Assembly: GCA_012032345.1 (NCBI GenBank)
Contig: JAAUQI010000010.1
Span: forward strand, 1 to 64,000
DNA from: Leptolyngbyaceae cyanobacterium RM1_1_2
GTDB lineage: Bacteria > Cyanobacteriota > Cyanobacteriia > Phormidesmidales > Phormidesmidaceae
Length of the DNA: 64,000 bases
Reading direction: 5' to 3'
This document shows, one piece after another, positions 34,106-45,721 of this stretch. The notes beneath the pieces are model-generated. The model searched no databases. It worked only from the letters and a program-made list of their open reading frames with translations, and had not been told where the DNA came from. The first letter of the stretch is position 1; each line of letters begins with the position of its first letter. Both the position numbers and the translations under genes were made by a program.

Positions 34106-34942
34106 ATGCCTCTTACTTCTATGCCTCAGGCAAAAACTGCCATCAGCCAGGTTGATGCCTTTACAGATCGGCCTTTTGCGGGCAATCCTGCCGCTGTATG
34201 TATTCTCTCTGAGACCGCTAGCGATCGCTGGATGCAGGCTGTCGCCGCTGAAATGAACCTGTCCGAAACAGCCTTTTTAGTGTCCCAGGCAGACGGCTAC
34301 AGTCTGCGCTGGTTTACCCCCGCAATCGAAGTTAATCTCTGCGGTCATGCGACTTTAGCCAGCGCCCATGTGCTGTGGAGCGAGGGCCATCTGCCCCCTG
34401 AGCAAGAAATTTGCTTTCACACCCGCAGCGGTCTGCTCACCGCCACTCTGCAAAACGGCTGGATTACCCTCAACTTCCCAGCTCAGCCTGTAACCGCGAT
34501 CGCGGCTGAGCCAGACCTGCTACGAGCCTTACGCGGCGCTGAGCCGCAGTTTGTCGGCAAAAACCAGACCCACTACTTTGTAGAACTAGCCTCCGAGCAG
34601 CATGTCCACCTGCTACAGCCTGATTTTGCCCTGATGCAGCTGCTGCCAACCCAGGGCGTAATTGTCACCAGTCAGGCAGAAGCTGCCCCTGTAGACTTTG
34701 TCTCGCGCTACTTTGCTCCGGCTGCGGGCATCAACGAAGACCCAGTCACTGGGTCGGCCCACTGCGCCCTAGCGCCTTACTGGCAAAAAGTTTTGGCTAA
34801 AGATGACTTTTTGGCCCACCAGATATCAGCCCGGGGCGGCGTTTTGCAAGTGCGCTGCGTGGGCGATCGCGTCAAAATTAGCGGTCAGGCCGTGACGGTA
34901 ATGCGGGGGGATTTACTCTTTGACCCGCTTTACGATTGTTAA
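34106..34942 (+). CDS. PhzF-family isomerase/epimerase
   Basis: Predicted 278-residue protein with the two-lobed diaminopimelate-epimerase fold. The catalytic glutamate lies in MNLSETAFLV. Family signatures are FTDRPFAGNPAAVCIL, LCGHATLASAHV and DPVTGSAHCALAPYW. PhzF acts in phenazine synthesis, but most relatives, including those in cyanobacteria, have unknown substrates. The initiator may be ATG 34106 or ATG 34121; the second gives a more usual N-terminus. The cupin gene precedes it. Confidence 0.93.
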   Translation: MPLTSMPQAKTAISQVDAFTDRPFAGNPAAVCILSETASDRWMQAVAAEMNLSETAFLVSQADGYSLRWFTPAIEVNLCGHATLASAHVLWSEGHLPPEQEICFHTRSGLLTATLQNGWITLNFPAQPVTAIAAEPDLLRALRGAEPQFVGKNQTHYFVELASEQHVHLLQPDFALMQLLPTQGVIVTSQAEAAPVDFVSRYFAPAAGINEDPVTGSAHCALAPYWQKVLAKDDFLAHQISARGGVLQVRCVGDRVKISGQAVTVMRGDLLFDPLYDC

Positions 34943-35650
34943 TCAAGCTACTAACTTGATTATTCGTAACAAACCTTCCTGATTTTTACGGCATTGAAGG
35001 TTGCAGGCTCAAGCTGATGACAATTCTTTTTTTTTAGCTGATCAATCTTGTAAAAAAATTCGTCTGAACCGGAGCAACCCCTGGACTTAAGTGGTAAAGG
35101 CTAAAGCGATCGCCTGCTAGAGGTTTGTAGTTTAGTCCAGTGCTGAATCTAGGGCCAGATTGTCTTTGTATCGGCTTCATCTCGGTACCTTAGAGGATGC
35201 CTCAAAGATCTCTTGTGAGGTCTCTACGCTATTGAAATCTTCCTAATCCCCCTTGAGAAGCGGCAAGTTCCAAGACGATTTTCCCCCTTTCTCAGGGGGG
35301 CTAAGGGGGATTTCCGATTACCAAATAGGACAGCATATTTCTTCTCAAACAACCTCTTGGGTAGAAATAGGGCATTTTTTCTTTTGTTCTGCTTTTTACA
35401 AATAGGAAATTTAAAAGCTATAGAAATTGAGTTTTCAGGTTCATGTAAGTTTCAGCAGGCAAAAAATTAGACTCTTTCCTCTTATAAAGGCTCTAGAGCC
35501 ACCAGATTGGGTTAATTGTTTTAAACATCCCCTTTCTTTTACCCGTGGGGTTTCCCATAATGCTGTTAGCGAGTCGAAAACCGCGTGTTAGATCTGATAT
35601 CGGCACGAGGCAATTTCAAACAGCTCACACGTATATTGGAGACGACTAGC
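34943..35650. other. Long intergenic region before chlL
   Basis: About 700 bases without a credible gene. It contains the MITE-like element at 35191-35358 and A+T-rich DNA leading to chlL. The chlL promoter is expected between about 35400 and 35620, but I could not fix it. Confidence 0.5.
35191..35358 (+). repeat. MITE-like element, copy B
   Basis: Begins TAGAGGATGCCTCAAAGATC and ends CTTCTCAAACAACCTCTT. The outer ends are imperfect inverted repeats (AGAGGATG-type against AGAGGTTG-type on the other strand). Inside are the GTGAGGTCTCTACGCTA block and a fold-back of CCCCCTT with AAGGGGG-like arms. It matches copy A at 18341-18476 in block order. No transposase is encoded. Confidence 0.65.
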
Positions 35651-36517
35651 GTGAAACTCTCTGTTTATGGCAAAGGCGGCATCGGCAAATCTACGACGAG
35701 CTGCAACATTTCAGTCGCTTTAGCCAAGCGCGGCAAAAAAGTTTTGCAAATTGGTTGCGATCCCAAGCACGACAGCACCTTCACCCTGACCGGCTTTTTG
35801 ATCCCGACTATCATTGATACCTTGCAGGAAAAAGACTATCACTACGAAGATATCTGGCCCGAAGATGTGATCTACAAGGGCTATGGCGGCGTAGACTGCG
35901 TGGAGGCCGGTGGCCCACCGGCGGGTGCTGGCTGTGGCGGCTACGTAGTTGGTGAAACCGTCAAGCTGCTCAAAGAGCTAAACGCTTTTGACGAGTACGA
36001 CGTTATTTTGTTTGACGTGCTGGGTGACGTAGTCTGTGGCGGTTTTGCGGCCCCGCTCAACTACTCTGACTACTGCATGATTGTCACTGACAACGGCTTT
36101 GACGCTCTGTTTGCCGCCAACCGCATTGCCGCCTCGGTGCGGGAAAAAGCGCGGACTCACCCGCTGCGTCTGGCTGGGCTAATCGGTAACCGCACGTCTA
36201 AGCGCGACCTGATTGATAAGTACGTTGAGACTGTACCCATGCCCGTGCTGGAAATTTTGCCGCTGATTGAAGACATTCGGGTTTCGCGGGTCAAAGGTAA
36301 GACTATTTTTGAGATGGCTGAAACCGACCCTTCACTCCACGCCGTTTGTCAGTATTATCTCAATATTGCCGATCAGGTACTCGCAGCCCCAGAAGGCGTT
36401 GTTCCAAACGATACGCCGGATCGGGAGCTGTTTGCTCTGCTGTCTGACTTTTATCTCAATCCTCCTGCCGCTGCTGCCGAGGCTCAATCAGAAAAATTAG
36501 ATCTGATGATGGTTTAG
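35651..36517 (+). CDS. chlL: Light-independent protochlorophyllide reductase, iron-sulphur ATP-binding protein
   Basis: ATP-dependent electron donor (nitrogenase Fe-protein-like) of DPOR, which reduces protochlorophyllide in the dark. The P-loop is [14 protein letters not shown]. The 4Fe-4S ligands of the homodimer are the cysteines in [15 protein letters not shown] and [12 protein letters not shown]. The start GTG 35651 gives the standard [11 protein letters not shown]-terminus, with GGAG nine bases upstream; the open frame extends to 35585 only through non-conserved sequence. Length is about 288, as usual. Two DUF5331 genes and chlN follow on the same strand; chlB is not in the window. Confidence 0.97.
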   Translation: MKLSVYGKGGIGKSTTSCNISVALAKRGKKVLQIGCDPKHDSTFTLTGFLIPTIIDTLQEKDYHYEDIWPEDVIYKGYGGVDCVEAGGPPAGAGCGGYVVGETVKLLKELNAFDEYDVILFDVLGDVVCGGFAAPLNYSDYCMIVTDNGFDALFAANRIAASVREKARTHPLRLAGLIGNRTSKRDLIDKYVETVPMPVLEILPLIEDIRVSRVKGKTIFEMAETDPSLHAVCQYYLNIADQVLAAPEGVVPNDTPDRELFALLSDFYLNPPAAAAEAQSEKLDLMMV

Positions 36518-36679
36518 CGCTACAGAAGACGAGCCAGTCTAGATTAAGCCTGACGAAATATAAACTCATTTGCGATCGCATCGGACGGTGATAGATTGCT
36601 GCAGTATCATCCTGTGTACGGCTTTTTCAGTTGTCCCTGAGTGACTTAGCTGATTTGCAATCTAGAGTGAGGCAAACTC

Positions 36680-37038
36680 ATGGCATTCTTCGAAAACTTT
36701 ACCTCGGTTATTCGGCAAAAATGGCTGGACTATGTTCAGGCCAATCGGCCTTGGCTAGAGCTACAGATGCGTCAAACATCGGTGAGAACCCAGACGGAGG
36801 TCGCCGTCCCTCTTCGTTTTTGGTTTTAGGCGTGGTGAACGCGATCGAGCCAAAACTGTCTAATTTGATGGTGCCGTTTTATCAGCTCAACTCTGATGAA
36901 GATGCTCTAGTCGAAGTTTTGGGACTCAATTTTGATCCCGAAATGGCGCTAGATAACAACGGCACCCCTAAGACAATCGCCGCTGAAGACACTGACGTCA
37001 CCCCGATGCTGCCCGATGCTCAAGATGCCTTCGAATAA
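36680..37038 (+). CDS. DUF5331 protein, copy 1, frameshifted
   Basis: Predicted small soluble protein between chlL and chlN. The first half reads from ATG 36680 (MAFFENFTSVIRQKWLDYVQ, then NRPWLELQM). The second half lies in another frame (PDGGRRPSSFLVLGVVNAIE, then VEVLGLNFDPEMAL). The switch is at the CCC of 36789-36791. One extra C gives VRTPDGGRRPSS and a 119-residue product. The frame starting at 36631 gives a false N-terminus. The parts match copy 2 just downstream. Function is unknown, but the constant association with chlL/chlN suggests a link to DPOR. Confidence 0.83.
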
Positions 37039-37105
37039 AGGAATCACTTCCTCTTCAGGCTTTCCCTTTCGGTGCTGCCTGCGTTGAATCTAGACTAAGA
37101 CTGAC

Positions 37106-37516
37106 GTGAACACTGAACAACTGCGCCAAATACTGCGCCAAAAATGGCTGGATTATTACTGCGAGAACCGTTCTTGGCTGGTGCGTTTGGGGGTCTGGGT
37201 GACCTACCAGGGCCAGCGTCGCCCCTCTTCTAGCTTTATTCTGGCTACCCTTGCCATCCTGGAGCCTCAGCTAAATCAGCTACTGCCGCTAGTCGTTGAT
37301 CTCAGCAGTAACCCCGACCGCATTGTGGCAGCTCTGGGCCTTAACTTTAATCCTGACGAAGCGCTAGAGTCCCTGCCGGAACAGCCTAAAATGCTGCCAG
37401 AGGGCACCCAGCCAGCAGCAGTAGCCAAGCCCAATTCTGCCCGCCCGCCGCTGCCCCGAGAAATGGATGAATCTGGTGCCAGCATCCGACCTCGGCCTAA
37501 AGTCCATTCATTATGA
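37106..37516 (+). CDS. DUF5331 protein, copy 2
   Basis: Predicted 136-residue soluble protein, paralogous to copy 1: RQKWLDYYCENRSWL, GQRRPSSSFILATLAILEPQ and VAALGLNFNPDEALE align with the neighbour. The start is GTG 37106. A Pro-rich C-terminal tail (PPLPREMD) distinguishes it. It lies 40 bases before chlN. The two copies bring nothing recognisable as a cofactor site; assembly or regulation of dark chlorophyll synthesis is a guess from context. Confidence 0.85.
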   Translation: MNTEQLRQILRQKWLDYYCENRSWLVRLGVWVTYQGQRRPSSSFILATLAILEPQLNQLLPLVVDLSSNPDRIVAALGLNFNPDEALESLPEQPKMLPEGTQPAAVAKPNSARPPLPREMDESGASIRPRPKVHSL

Positions 37517-37543
37517 CCCTGACGCAATTATTCATCTTGTTGA

Positions 37544-38962
<1,419 letters not shown>

Positions 38963-39003
38963 GCTCAAACTCTTCTAATTGATTAGCTAAATTTGCCCAC
39001 TTG

Positions 39004-39046
39004 AAAACCGCTCTGTTGTGATTTAACTCATTACAGAGCGGTTTTT
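39004..39046 (+). terminator. Rho-independent terminator of the chl operon
   Basis: Thirteen-base arms AAAACCGCTCTGT (39004-39016) and ACAGAGCGGTTTT (39033-39045), a 16-base loop and a T tail. It follows the chlN stop by about 40 bases. Confidence 0.88.
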
Positions 39047-39206
39047 CGGGTTTTATGATTACTTTAGTGAAGACAGAATACATGATCTTCTGAGAAAAGA
39101 GCGGCCTGCTTCAGGATTCTGTACGGCTGGTTTCTGTCAAAAAGCCTGTGGGCACCATAGCCACAGCCATTGCGATCGCGCTCTTCTTCCAAAACTACTT
39201 TCCCAC

Positions 39207-42200
39207 ATGGACTGCTTAAAGCTTGTCACCCGACTGCTAAGCCAGATTTCTGACCCTGCCTTTATTCAAACTGCCCGGCACCAATGGCTTTTTGTCAACA
39301 ATCCGCTGTGTCAGCTAGCCGGAAACACCCCAGACAGCCTAATAAAGCGTGCACATCTGCTCCTAGAAGACAATTCAGCAAAAAAGCTGCAGGCTGCGGT
39401 TGAGCAAGTTTTGGAAACAGGCGCTTCGCCAGATATTTCTCTACAGTTAGCCATAGAGTCAGGGAGCTTACGGCCAGCCATCGCTCAGCTATCGCTGATG
39501 ACTCAGCCAGAGGAAGAACCGCTAATTTTAGTTCTGTTAAAGCCAACGTCTAAATCTGCTAAGTCTAATTGTGAACAGCCTCAGCTAGCGCCTGAGCGGT
39601 TGCAAATACTGGTCGAACATGCCCCGGCGGCTATTGCTATGTTTGACACCGAGATGCGCTATCTCACGACCAGTCGCCGCTGGCTAGAAGATTATGGTTT
39701 GGGCGATCGCACATTATTGGTCACTCTCACTACGACGTTTTTCCGCTCATTCCTCAGCACTGGAAAGCTGTTCACCAGCGCTGTCTAGCCGGAGCTGTTG
39801 AGCGCTGTGAGGAAACTCCTTTTGAGCGCAAAGATGGCACAACCGACTGGATTAGATGGGAAGTGCGCCCTTGGCACGACAGCACTGGGCAAATCGGCGG
39901 TATTGTCATGCTAACGGAGGTGATTACTGCCCGTAAGCGCGCCGAAACCGCTTTGTATCAAAGTGAAGCTCGGTTTCAAAAGCTAGCAGCCAATATTCCA
40001 GGTGCGATTTACCAGTTTCAGCTAGACGCGAACGGTAGAGCTTCGTTTCCCTACATCAGTTCAGGGGTATACAGGCTGTTGGCGCTAACGCCGACTGAGA
40101 TCATGCAGGACGCCAACACAATTATTTCGAAAATTCATCCAGACCAGCTCGCCAGCTTTCAGAAAACAGTCGCCGCCTCTGCCCAAACGCTTCAACCCTG
40201 GCAGTGGGAGGGCCAATTCAGCCTGCCTGATGGCTCATTCAAGTGGATTAAAGCCGCTTCTCGGCCAGAGCAACAGCCCGATGGCTCAATTCTTTGGGAT
40301 GGGGTGCTGATAGATATCAATCAGCTTAAACAGGCAGAAAGCCAGCTCCAGAAGTTTAACTTACGCCTAGAAGAAAGAGTTGAGCAGCGTACCGCAGAAT
40401 TGACGTCTACGAATGAGAGGTTGCTGAGCGAAATCCGCCAGCGGCAGCAGGCTCAGCAAGCTTTAATTGAAACTAAAACCCTCTATAAGCAAATTCTAGA
40501 TGCAATTCCAGATCTGATTTTCTGTAAAGCTGCGGACTCCCAATTTATCTATGGCAACAAGGCTTTTCAAAACTATTACGGTTTAGCGGCTGAAACGCTA
40601 GAGGGGCTAACCGATGCTTCCTTTATACCCTCAAACAGCGCGGCAGGGTATCTTGAGCAAGATCGCTACGTTTTTGAGCCAGGTTATACCCTGGTTAGTG
40701 AAGCGCCAGTTACTCACCATGCAGGTGAGGAGCGCATGTTCAGCACGATCAAAACTGCTATTTTTGACTCTGAAGGGCAGGTGATGCAGGTTGTCGGCAT
40801 TGCCAGAGACATTCACGATCGCAAGCAGTCTGAAGTCAAGCTGCAGCGCTCTGAGCAACTGCTGAAAACGGTGATGAATACGCTACCGCAGGCAGTTTTT
40901 TGGAAAGATCGCAACTCAGTATATTTAGGCTGTAACCGACACTTTGCCGAAGATGCAGGGTTACCGCCTGAGGATATTATTGGCAAGACTGACTATGAGC
41001 TACCCTGGGCTGACACAGAAGCTGAGCTTTATCGTCAGTGCGATCGCCGCGTCATGGCTACCAGTACGCCTGAGCTACATATGCTGGAAACCCAACTGCA
41101 GGCAGATGGTAAACAGGCTTGGGTCAATACCAACAAAGCCCCCCTACATGATGCCGACGGCAACGTCATTGGTATTCTTGGCACCTACGAAGACATTACA
41201 GGCTTAAAGCAGGTAGAAGCCAATCTGCGCGATCGCGAACAGTTTCTACGCAGTGTCTACGAGGGTTCTGAAAATCCTATTTTTGTAGTGGATGTATTAG
41301 AAAATGGAGAATTTCGCTTTTCTGATATGAATCCTGCCTCACAGCGAGCCCTCGGCCTCAGCCCCGATGAATTCAAGCAGCGATCGCCTTACCCCCATTT
41401 TCAAGAAAACTATCGGCGCTGCATCTCTTCAGGACAGGCTATTGGCTATGAGGAGTGTCTAGTCGTCAATAACAAAGAAACCTGGTGGTTGACTACCCTA
41501 AATCCGCTCAAAGACGAAGCCAATAAGATTTACCGAATTGTCGGTACCACCTTCAACATTACCGAGCGGCGGCAGATAGAGCAGGCGCTCAAAGAACAGG
41601 CACAGCTATCTGAATTTAGAGCAGCAATTGATTCAATCTTGACCCGTGAAGACAGTCTACAGAACATGCTGCAGCGCTGCTGCCAGGTGATTGTTCAGCA
41701 CTTAGACGCGGCCTTCGCTCGCATCTGGGTACTCAACGCCGAAGAAAATGTTTTAGAACTTCAGGCGAGTGCTGGTCTATATACCCACACTGATGGTATT
41801 CACAGCCGAGTTCCGGTGGGTCGGTTCAAAATTGGGCTGATTGCCGCTGAGCGCCAGCCCCATCTGACTAACGATGTGCCTAACGACCCGCGTGTAAGCG
41901 ATCAGGCTTGGGCTAGAGAAACGGGCATGGTTGCCTTTGCTGGTCACCCGCTGATTGTCGAAGATGAGCTACTGGGCGTAGTCGCTCTTTTTGCCCAGCA
42001 TCCCTTAAGCAACTCAGTATTAGAAATCTTATCTTTTAGTGCCAATGAACTTGCCCTCGGCCTCAAGCGCAAACAGGCTGAGCTTTCACTAATTCGTTCA
42101 GAAGCCCGATTCAGGCAGCAGGCCCAAGAACTGAGGCAGGCAATGCTCGAACTGCAGCAGACTCAGATGCATCTGATTCAAAGTGAAAAAATGTCTAGCC

Positions 42201-43027
42201 TGGGTCAGCTTGTTGCAGGAGTTGCTCACGAAATCAATAACCCTGTCAGCTTTATTTTTGGTAATTTAGTACATGCGAAAGACTATGCCCGAGATTTACT
42301 TAGCCTCGTTCAGCTTTACCAAGTTCACTACCCAGAGCCAACATCAGCCATTCAGCAAAAGGTAAAAACTATCGAACTCGATTTTCTAATCGAAGATTTG
42401 CCTAAATTACTCAACTCAATGGAAGTAGGTGCCAAGCGAATTCAGCAGATTGTTCAGTCTTTGCGAATTTTTTCGCGCATGGACGTATCTGAAGTCAAAG
42501 CAGTTAATCTGCACGAGGGTATTGACAGCACCCTGATGATCTTACAAAACCGCTTAAAAGAGCAGCCTCACCGCTGTGCCATTCAGGTTGTCAAAAAGTA
42601 TGATTTACTGCCCTTAGTTGAGTGCTACCCTGGGCAGCTTAATCAGGTTTTTATGAATCTGGTAAGCAATGCCATTGACGCTTTAGAAGAAGCGCTCGAT
42701 CGGGTTGATTCTAAACCTGAAACGGCTGAGCCAGCTCATAGCTATCAGCCTACAATCGAACTACGAACTCAACTAACAGGCGATCGGTTTGTTACCATCA
42801 GTGTTTCTGATAATGGTTCAGGGATGTCTGAAAAAACTCAGCAGCAGGTTTTTAACCCGTTTTTCACTACCAAATCCGTTGGCAAAGGCACTGGCATGGG
42901 ATTATCCATTAGCTATCAAATTATTGCTGAGAAGCACGGAGGTAGCCTAACTTGCTCTTCTACGCCAGGACAGGGAACGGTTTTTCTAGTTGGTATCCCG
43001 CTGCGTCAGGCGGCTGCTCACGGCTAG
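39207..43027 (+). CDS. Multi-PAS/GAF sensor histidine kinase, interrupted by a one-base frameshift
   Basis: The reconstructed product is about 1273 residues. Six PAS-like domains are visible in order (starts near [76 protein letters not shown] and [13 protein letters not shown]). A coiled coil lies between the third and fourth. A GAF domain, then HisKA with phospho-acceptor in [13 protein letters not shown], and HATPase boxes [16 protein letters not shown] and GKGTGMGLS follow. There is no membrane segment. The second PAS is broken: after GLGDRT the frame changes near 39711, and [18 protein letters not shown] continues in the other. One restored base joins them. The apparent frames are 39207-39788 and 39863-43027. 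No response regulator is adjacent. Confidence 0.88.
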
Positions 43028-43082
43028 AGCACGGCTGCTATGGAGAGGGCATATCTGAGAAAATATAGCGAGAAACAGATTT

Positions 43083-44036
43083 TTAATTGCTGACTAGCTG
43101 CTGCTGAACTTTGTCGGCTTTGAGCATATGGTAAGTGATGATTAGCTGCGTCAGGGCTAGCGGATAGCTTTGCAGAGTTTCTCCAGTGGTTCCTACAACT
43201 TTGCCAATATTTTGATTGCCTTCTAGACTACAAAACTGGCTCAGAAAAGGGACTTCGCTACATAAAACCCGCTCTAGCTCTTGAACCTGTTCTGCCGTTG
43301 CGTGGCCATCAATCTCAAGAACATCGACGGGTTTACCCATGTCCCGGTCAAGCCCAAGGCGAATCGCATCCCCTAAATGACTGCCCTGATCGTGCAGGAT
43401 ATGGGTGAAGTCGGGATGGGGAATAGTGGGTCGCAGGATTAGCCGCACATTCAACAGTAAATCCTCTTGGGTCTGATCGTTATCAGGTGGATAGAAGCTC
43501 ACTATCACATCCGACCATTTCCGCTGTGGCCGAATGAAGGCGTCAGAGTCAGGTTCTCGCTGGGTTAGCTGGGTTCTGACTTGGTCTTCGCTATAGCCGC
43601 GTTTGCGAGTGTCTCGCTTAATTTTCCAGCTATGGCGCAGAGGCTCCGGTGGTGCCAGGTAAACCTTTGCATCGTAGTAGTCACGAGCGATTCCGGTTGC
43701 GTAGCCTAGCAGACCTTCGACAACAACAAACTTTTTGGGCTGAACATACTCTGGTGGGTCAAATTTACCCGTGCTGTGGTTATAGATGGGCTTAAGGATA
43801 GCCTCACCTTCTTGAAGCAGCTTGAGGTGTTGCTGAATAATATCAATGTAGTTACAGTCTGGATTAAGGGCAGAAATGCCCATCTCTTTTCGCTGCTGTC
43901 GGTCGTAGCGGTGGTAGTCATCTGTACAGATAGCTGTTACTTGATCTTCTCCTAAAATCTGAGCGATACCTCGCGTCAGCGTAGTTTTGCCGGCAGCGCT
44001 ATCGCCTACGATACCCAGAATAATAGGACGACTCAT
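43083..44036 (-). CDS. Phosphoribulokinase-like protein (second-type paralogue)
   Basis: Predicted 317-residue P-loop kinase related to phosphoribulokinase, which makes ribulose 1,5-bisphosphate. The P-loop is GIVGDSAAGKTTL. Family segments include TDDYHRYDRQQRKEMGISAL, ALNPDCNYIDI, ILKPIYNHSTGKFDPPE and RDTRKRGYSEDQV. The Calvin-cycle enzyme has a regulatory Cys in its P-loop (GDSGCGKST); here it is Ala-Ala. Only the cysteine in AICTDDYH matches the second redox position. ATG 44036 has GGAG upstream; the open frame to 44111 is an artefact. It may use another sugar phosphate or act as an unregulated PRK. Confidence 0.85.
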   Translation of the reverse strand: MSRPIILGIVGDSAAGKTTLTRGIAQILGEDQVTAICTDDYHRYDRQQRKEMGISALNPDCNYIDIIQQHLKLLQEGEAILKPIYNHSTGKFDPPEYVQPKKFVVVEGLLGYATGIARDYYDAKVYLAPPEPLRHSWKIKRDTRKRGYSEDQVRTQLTQREPDSDAFIRPQRKWSDVIVSFYPPDNDQTQEDLLLNVRLILRPTIPHPDFTHILHDQGSHLGDAIRLGLDRDMGKPVDVLEIDGHATAEQVQELERVLCSEVPFLSQFCSLEGNQNIGKVVGTTGETLQSYPLALTQLIITYHMLKADKVQQQLVSN

Positions 44037-44409
44037 GATTTCTCCAGGCAGCCAATAAATATCAAACAGACGAACTGGTCTAATTGTAGGGACGAACGGG
44101 ACGAGTCTCAAGATTTTCTTAATCTTTTGTGTTTAAAGAGATAAAAAGTAGGGAGTATCAGCGATTTCTGGGACGTGGTGACGTTTTAAGAAAAAAGCAT
44201 TGGGGCTGGCTGCACTCTGGTTGAACTAAAAAGGTGACAGTATGAGACGGCTATTTTCTCGGATTCGACAGACAATCTACGGCTGCATGCTCCGTTTAAA
44301 GAAATTATTGAATCGGACACTTTCCCGCCTCGGCATTCGCAAAAGAGATGCTATAGTACAAAAGTATTATTGGGGACAAACTTACCCAAAGCACTTTAGG
44401 GGGAGACCC
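44037..44409. other. Region between divergent PRK-like and ParM-like genes
   Basis: No separate gene is evident. The ParM-like frame is open back to ATG 44242, which has AAAGGTGACAGT before it and would add a basic amphipathic helix (MRRLFSRIRQTIYG). A TATAGT at 44353-44358 could be a -10 element for a transcript starting near 44365. I saw no iteron-like repeats of a classical parC. Confidence 0.4.
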
Positions 44410-45468
44410 ATGACCACCGCTACTCAACCCAAAGCAACTGCCAAGCGCCGTACTGGCGCAAAAGCCTTAGAGCCAACCGAGCCAACTGCTGAGGTCGCCC
44501 TGATGCGCACGCTAGCTTTAGATGCGGGCAATTACGACCTCAAGTTCTTTGACGGTGTCAGCCATCCCAAAGCCATCCGGTCTGTCCGCTATCAGCTACC
44601 CCAGGGACGCGATGCTGTCCGCTATTCAGAAGCTTCGCCCTTGATTGAACTGCCTGACGGTACCCGCCATCATTTTGGAGCACAGGCTTACAAATATCGA
44701 CGGCAGCAACAAACGGTGATTGAAAACAAGGTCGAGCTAGCGCGGCTGCATCTTTATGCGTGCTTAGAACCGATTAACGGTTCGCTCTGTGAGTTTCCGC
44801 TCGACCTCTATCTCTCAACCCCTGAACCCGCTAAACATGCTGCTGCTTTAAGAGATCAGCTTTTGGGCCTACACAAATTTCGCCGCAACAGCCTGGATTT
44901 TGACATTGACGTTGAATCAGTGACAGTGGAGCGAGAAGGCATGGGAGCTTACTACGCCGCCAGACAGCAGGGGCTGATTCCCGATAGCGGTTACACTATC
45001 GTTATTGACATTGGCGGCGGCACCTGGCTAACCCGGCTGGTGGATGCCGAGGGCGAAGTCATTGATGAAAATGTAATGAACCGGGGCGGGACGTATGAGC
45101 TAGCAACAGCTATTAGCTTCGACCGACGATTGACTAACGACCTGGGCACCACTGCCGATCCCAGCGTTGTCATGGATGGCTTTCGCGGTAATCATGTCTA
45201 TGCTGACACTGGTTTGAGCTGGGCTGGCTGGCTAGACGAATACCTCGACCCCTGGTTTAAGGGAATTTTTCAAACTGTTAAAGCCCAGTACACGCCTTAC
45301 ATGGCCCGCGTCACTCGCTTTTTGGTGACCGGGGGCGGTTCTCATCTGATTGTGCATCGATTAGAAGGCCGTAAGCTGTTTGCAGTGATGGGAGAACCCC
45401 AGTTTGCTAACGTTCGTGGCTTATTTTCACTTTCAACGGATACGCAGCTATGCATGACAACAAAGTAA
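44410..45468 (+). CDS. ParM/StbA-like actin-family protein
   Basis: Predicted 352-residue actin-fold ATPase, similar to ParM proteins that push plasmids apart as filaments. ATP-fold signatures: TLALDAGNYDLKFFDG (phosphate 1), IVIDIGGGTWLTRL (phosphate 2) and RFLVTGGGSHL (adenosine). ATG 44410 has AGGGGGAG just upstream and leaves about 36 residues before the core, as in homologues; ATG 44242 would add 56 basic residues. The stop overlaps the next gene by 19 bases, so the two are coupled. This suggests a ParM/ParR pair. There is no replication gene nearby. Plasmid partition, chromosome segregation or another filament role is possible. Confidence 0.87.
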   Translation: MTTATQPKATAKRRTGAKALEPTEPTAEVALMRTLALDAGNYDLKFFDGVSHPKAIRSVRYQLPQGRDAVRYSEASPLIELPDGTRHHFGAQAYKYRRQQQTVIENKVELARLHLYACLEPINGSLCEFPLDLYLSTPEPAKHAAALRDQLLGLHKFRRNSLDFDIDVESVTVEREGMGAYYAARQQGLIPDSGYTIVIDIGGGTWLTRLVDAEGEVIDENVMNRGGTYELATAISFDRRLTNDLGTTADPSVVMDGFRGNHVYADTGLSWAGWLDEYLDPWFKGIFQTVKAQYTPYMARVTRFLVTGGGSHLIVHRLEGRKLFAVMGEPQFANVRGLFSLSTDTQLCMTTK

Positions 45469-45713
45469 GACTTAGTCCAGATGTGCTTGATAAAGCCCAG
45501 CAGATTGCTGATGAGTGGGGCTTAAAAAATGCCAGGGCGGCGGTTGAAGCCGTTTTTCGCAGGTACTCCGACGAGTATTTGCATGGTAGACTGCGATCGC
45601 TCGAAGGCCCTTCATCAGCTATGTCTTCCTCAACCTCAGCTAGCGCACTCGGGGCTAGTACAGCAAATAACTGCGAAGCTCTAGATGCTTTGGATGATCT
45701 CTTAGCTCTTTGA
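45450..45713 (+). CDS. ParR-like small DNA-binding partner of ParM
   Basis: Predicted 87-residue protein overlapping the ParM-like gene. Its N-terminal half (KVRLSPDVLDKAQQIADEWGL, then NARAAVEAVFRRYSDEYL) suits a ribbon-helix-helix or similar small DNA-binding fold. The Ser/Ala-rich linker and acidic tip (ALDALDDLLAL) suit a filament-binding tail. Type II partition adaptors have this layout, though sequence similarity in the family is low. The role is therefore inferred mainly from coupling with the ParM gene. A terminator follows. Confidence 0.7.
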   Translation: MHDNKVRLSPDVLDKAQQIADEWGLKNARAAVEAVFRRYSDEYLHGRLRSLEGPSSAMSSSTSASALGASTANNCEALDALDDLLAL

Positions 45714-45721
45714 TTTTTACG

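Noticed and set aside
35585-35650. Longer N-terminus for chlL
   Set aside because: The extra residues do not match the family, while GTG 35651 has a good ribosome site and the standard start.
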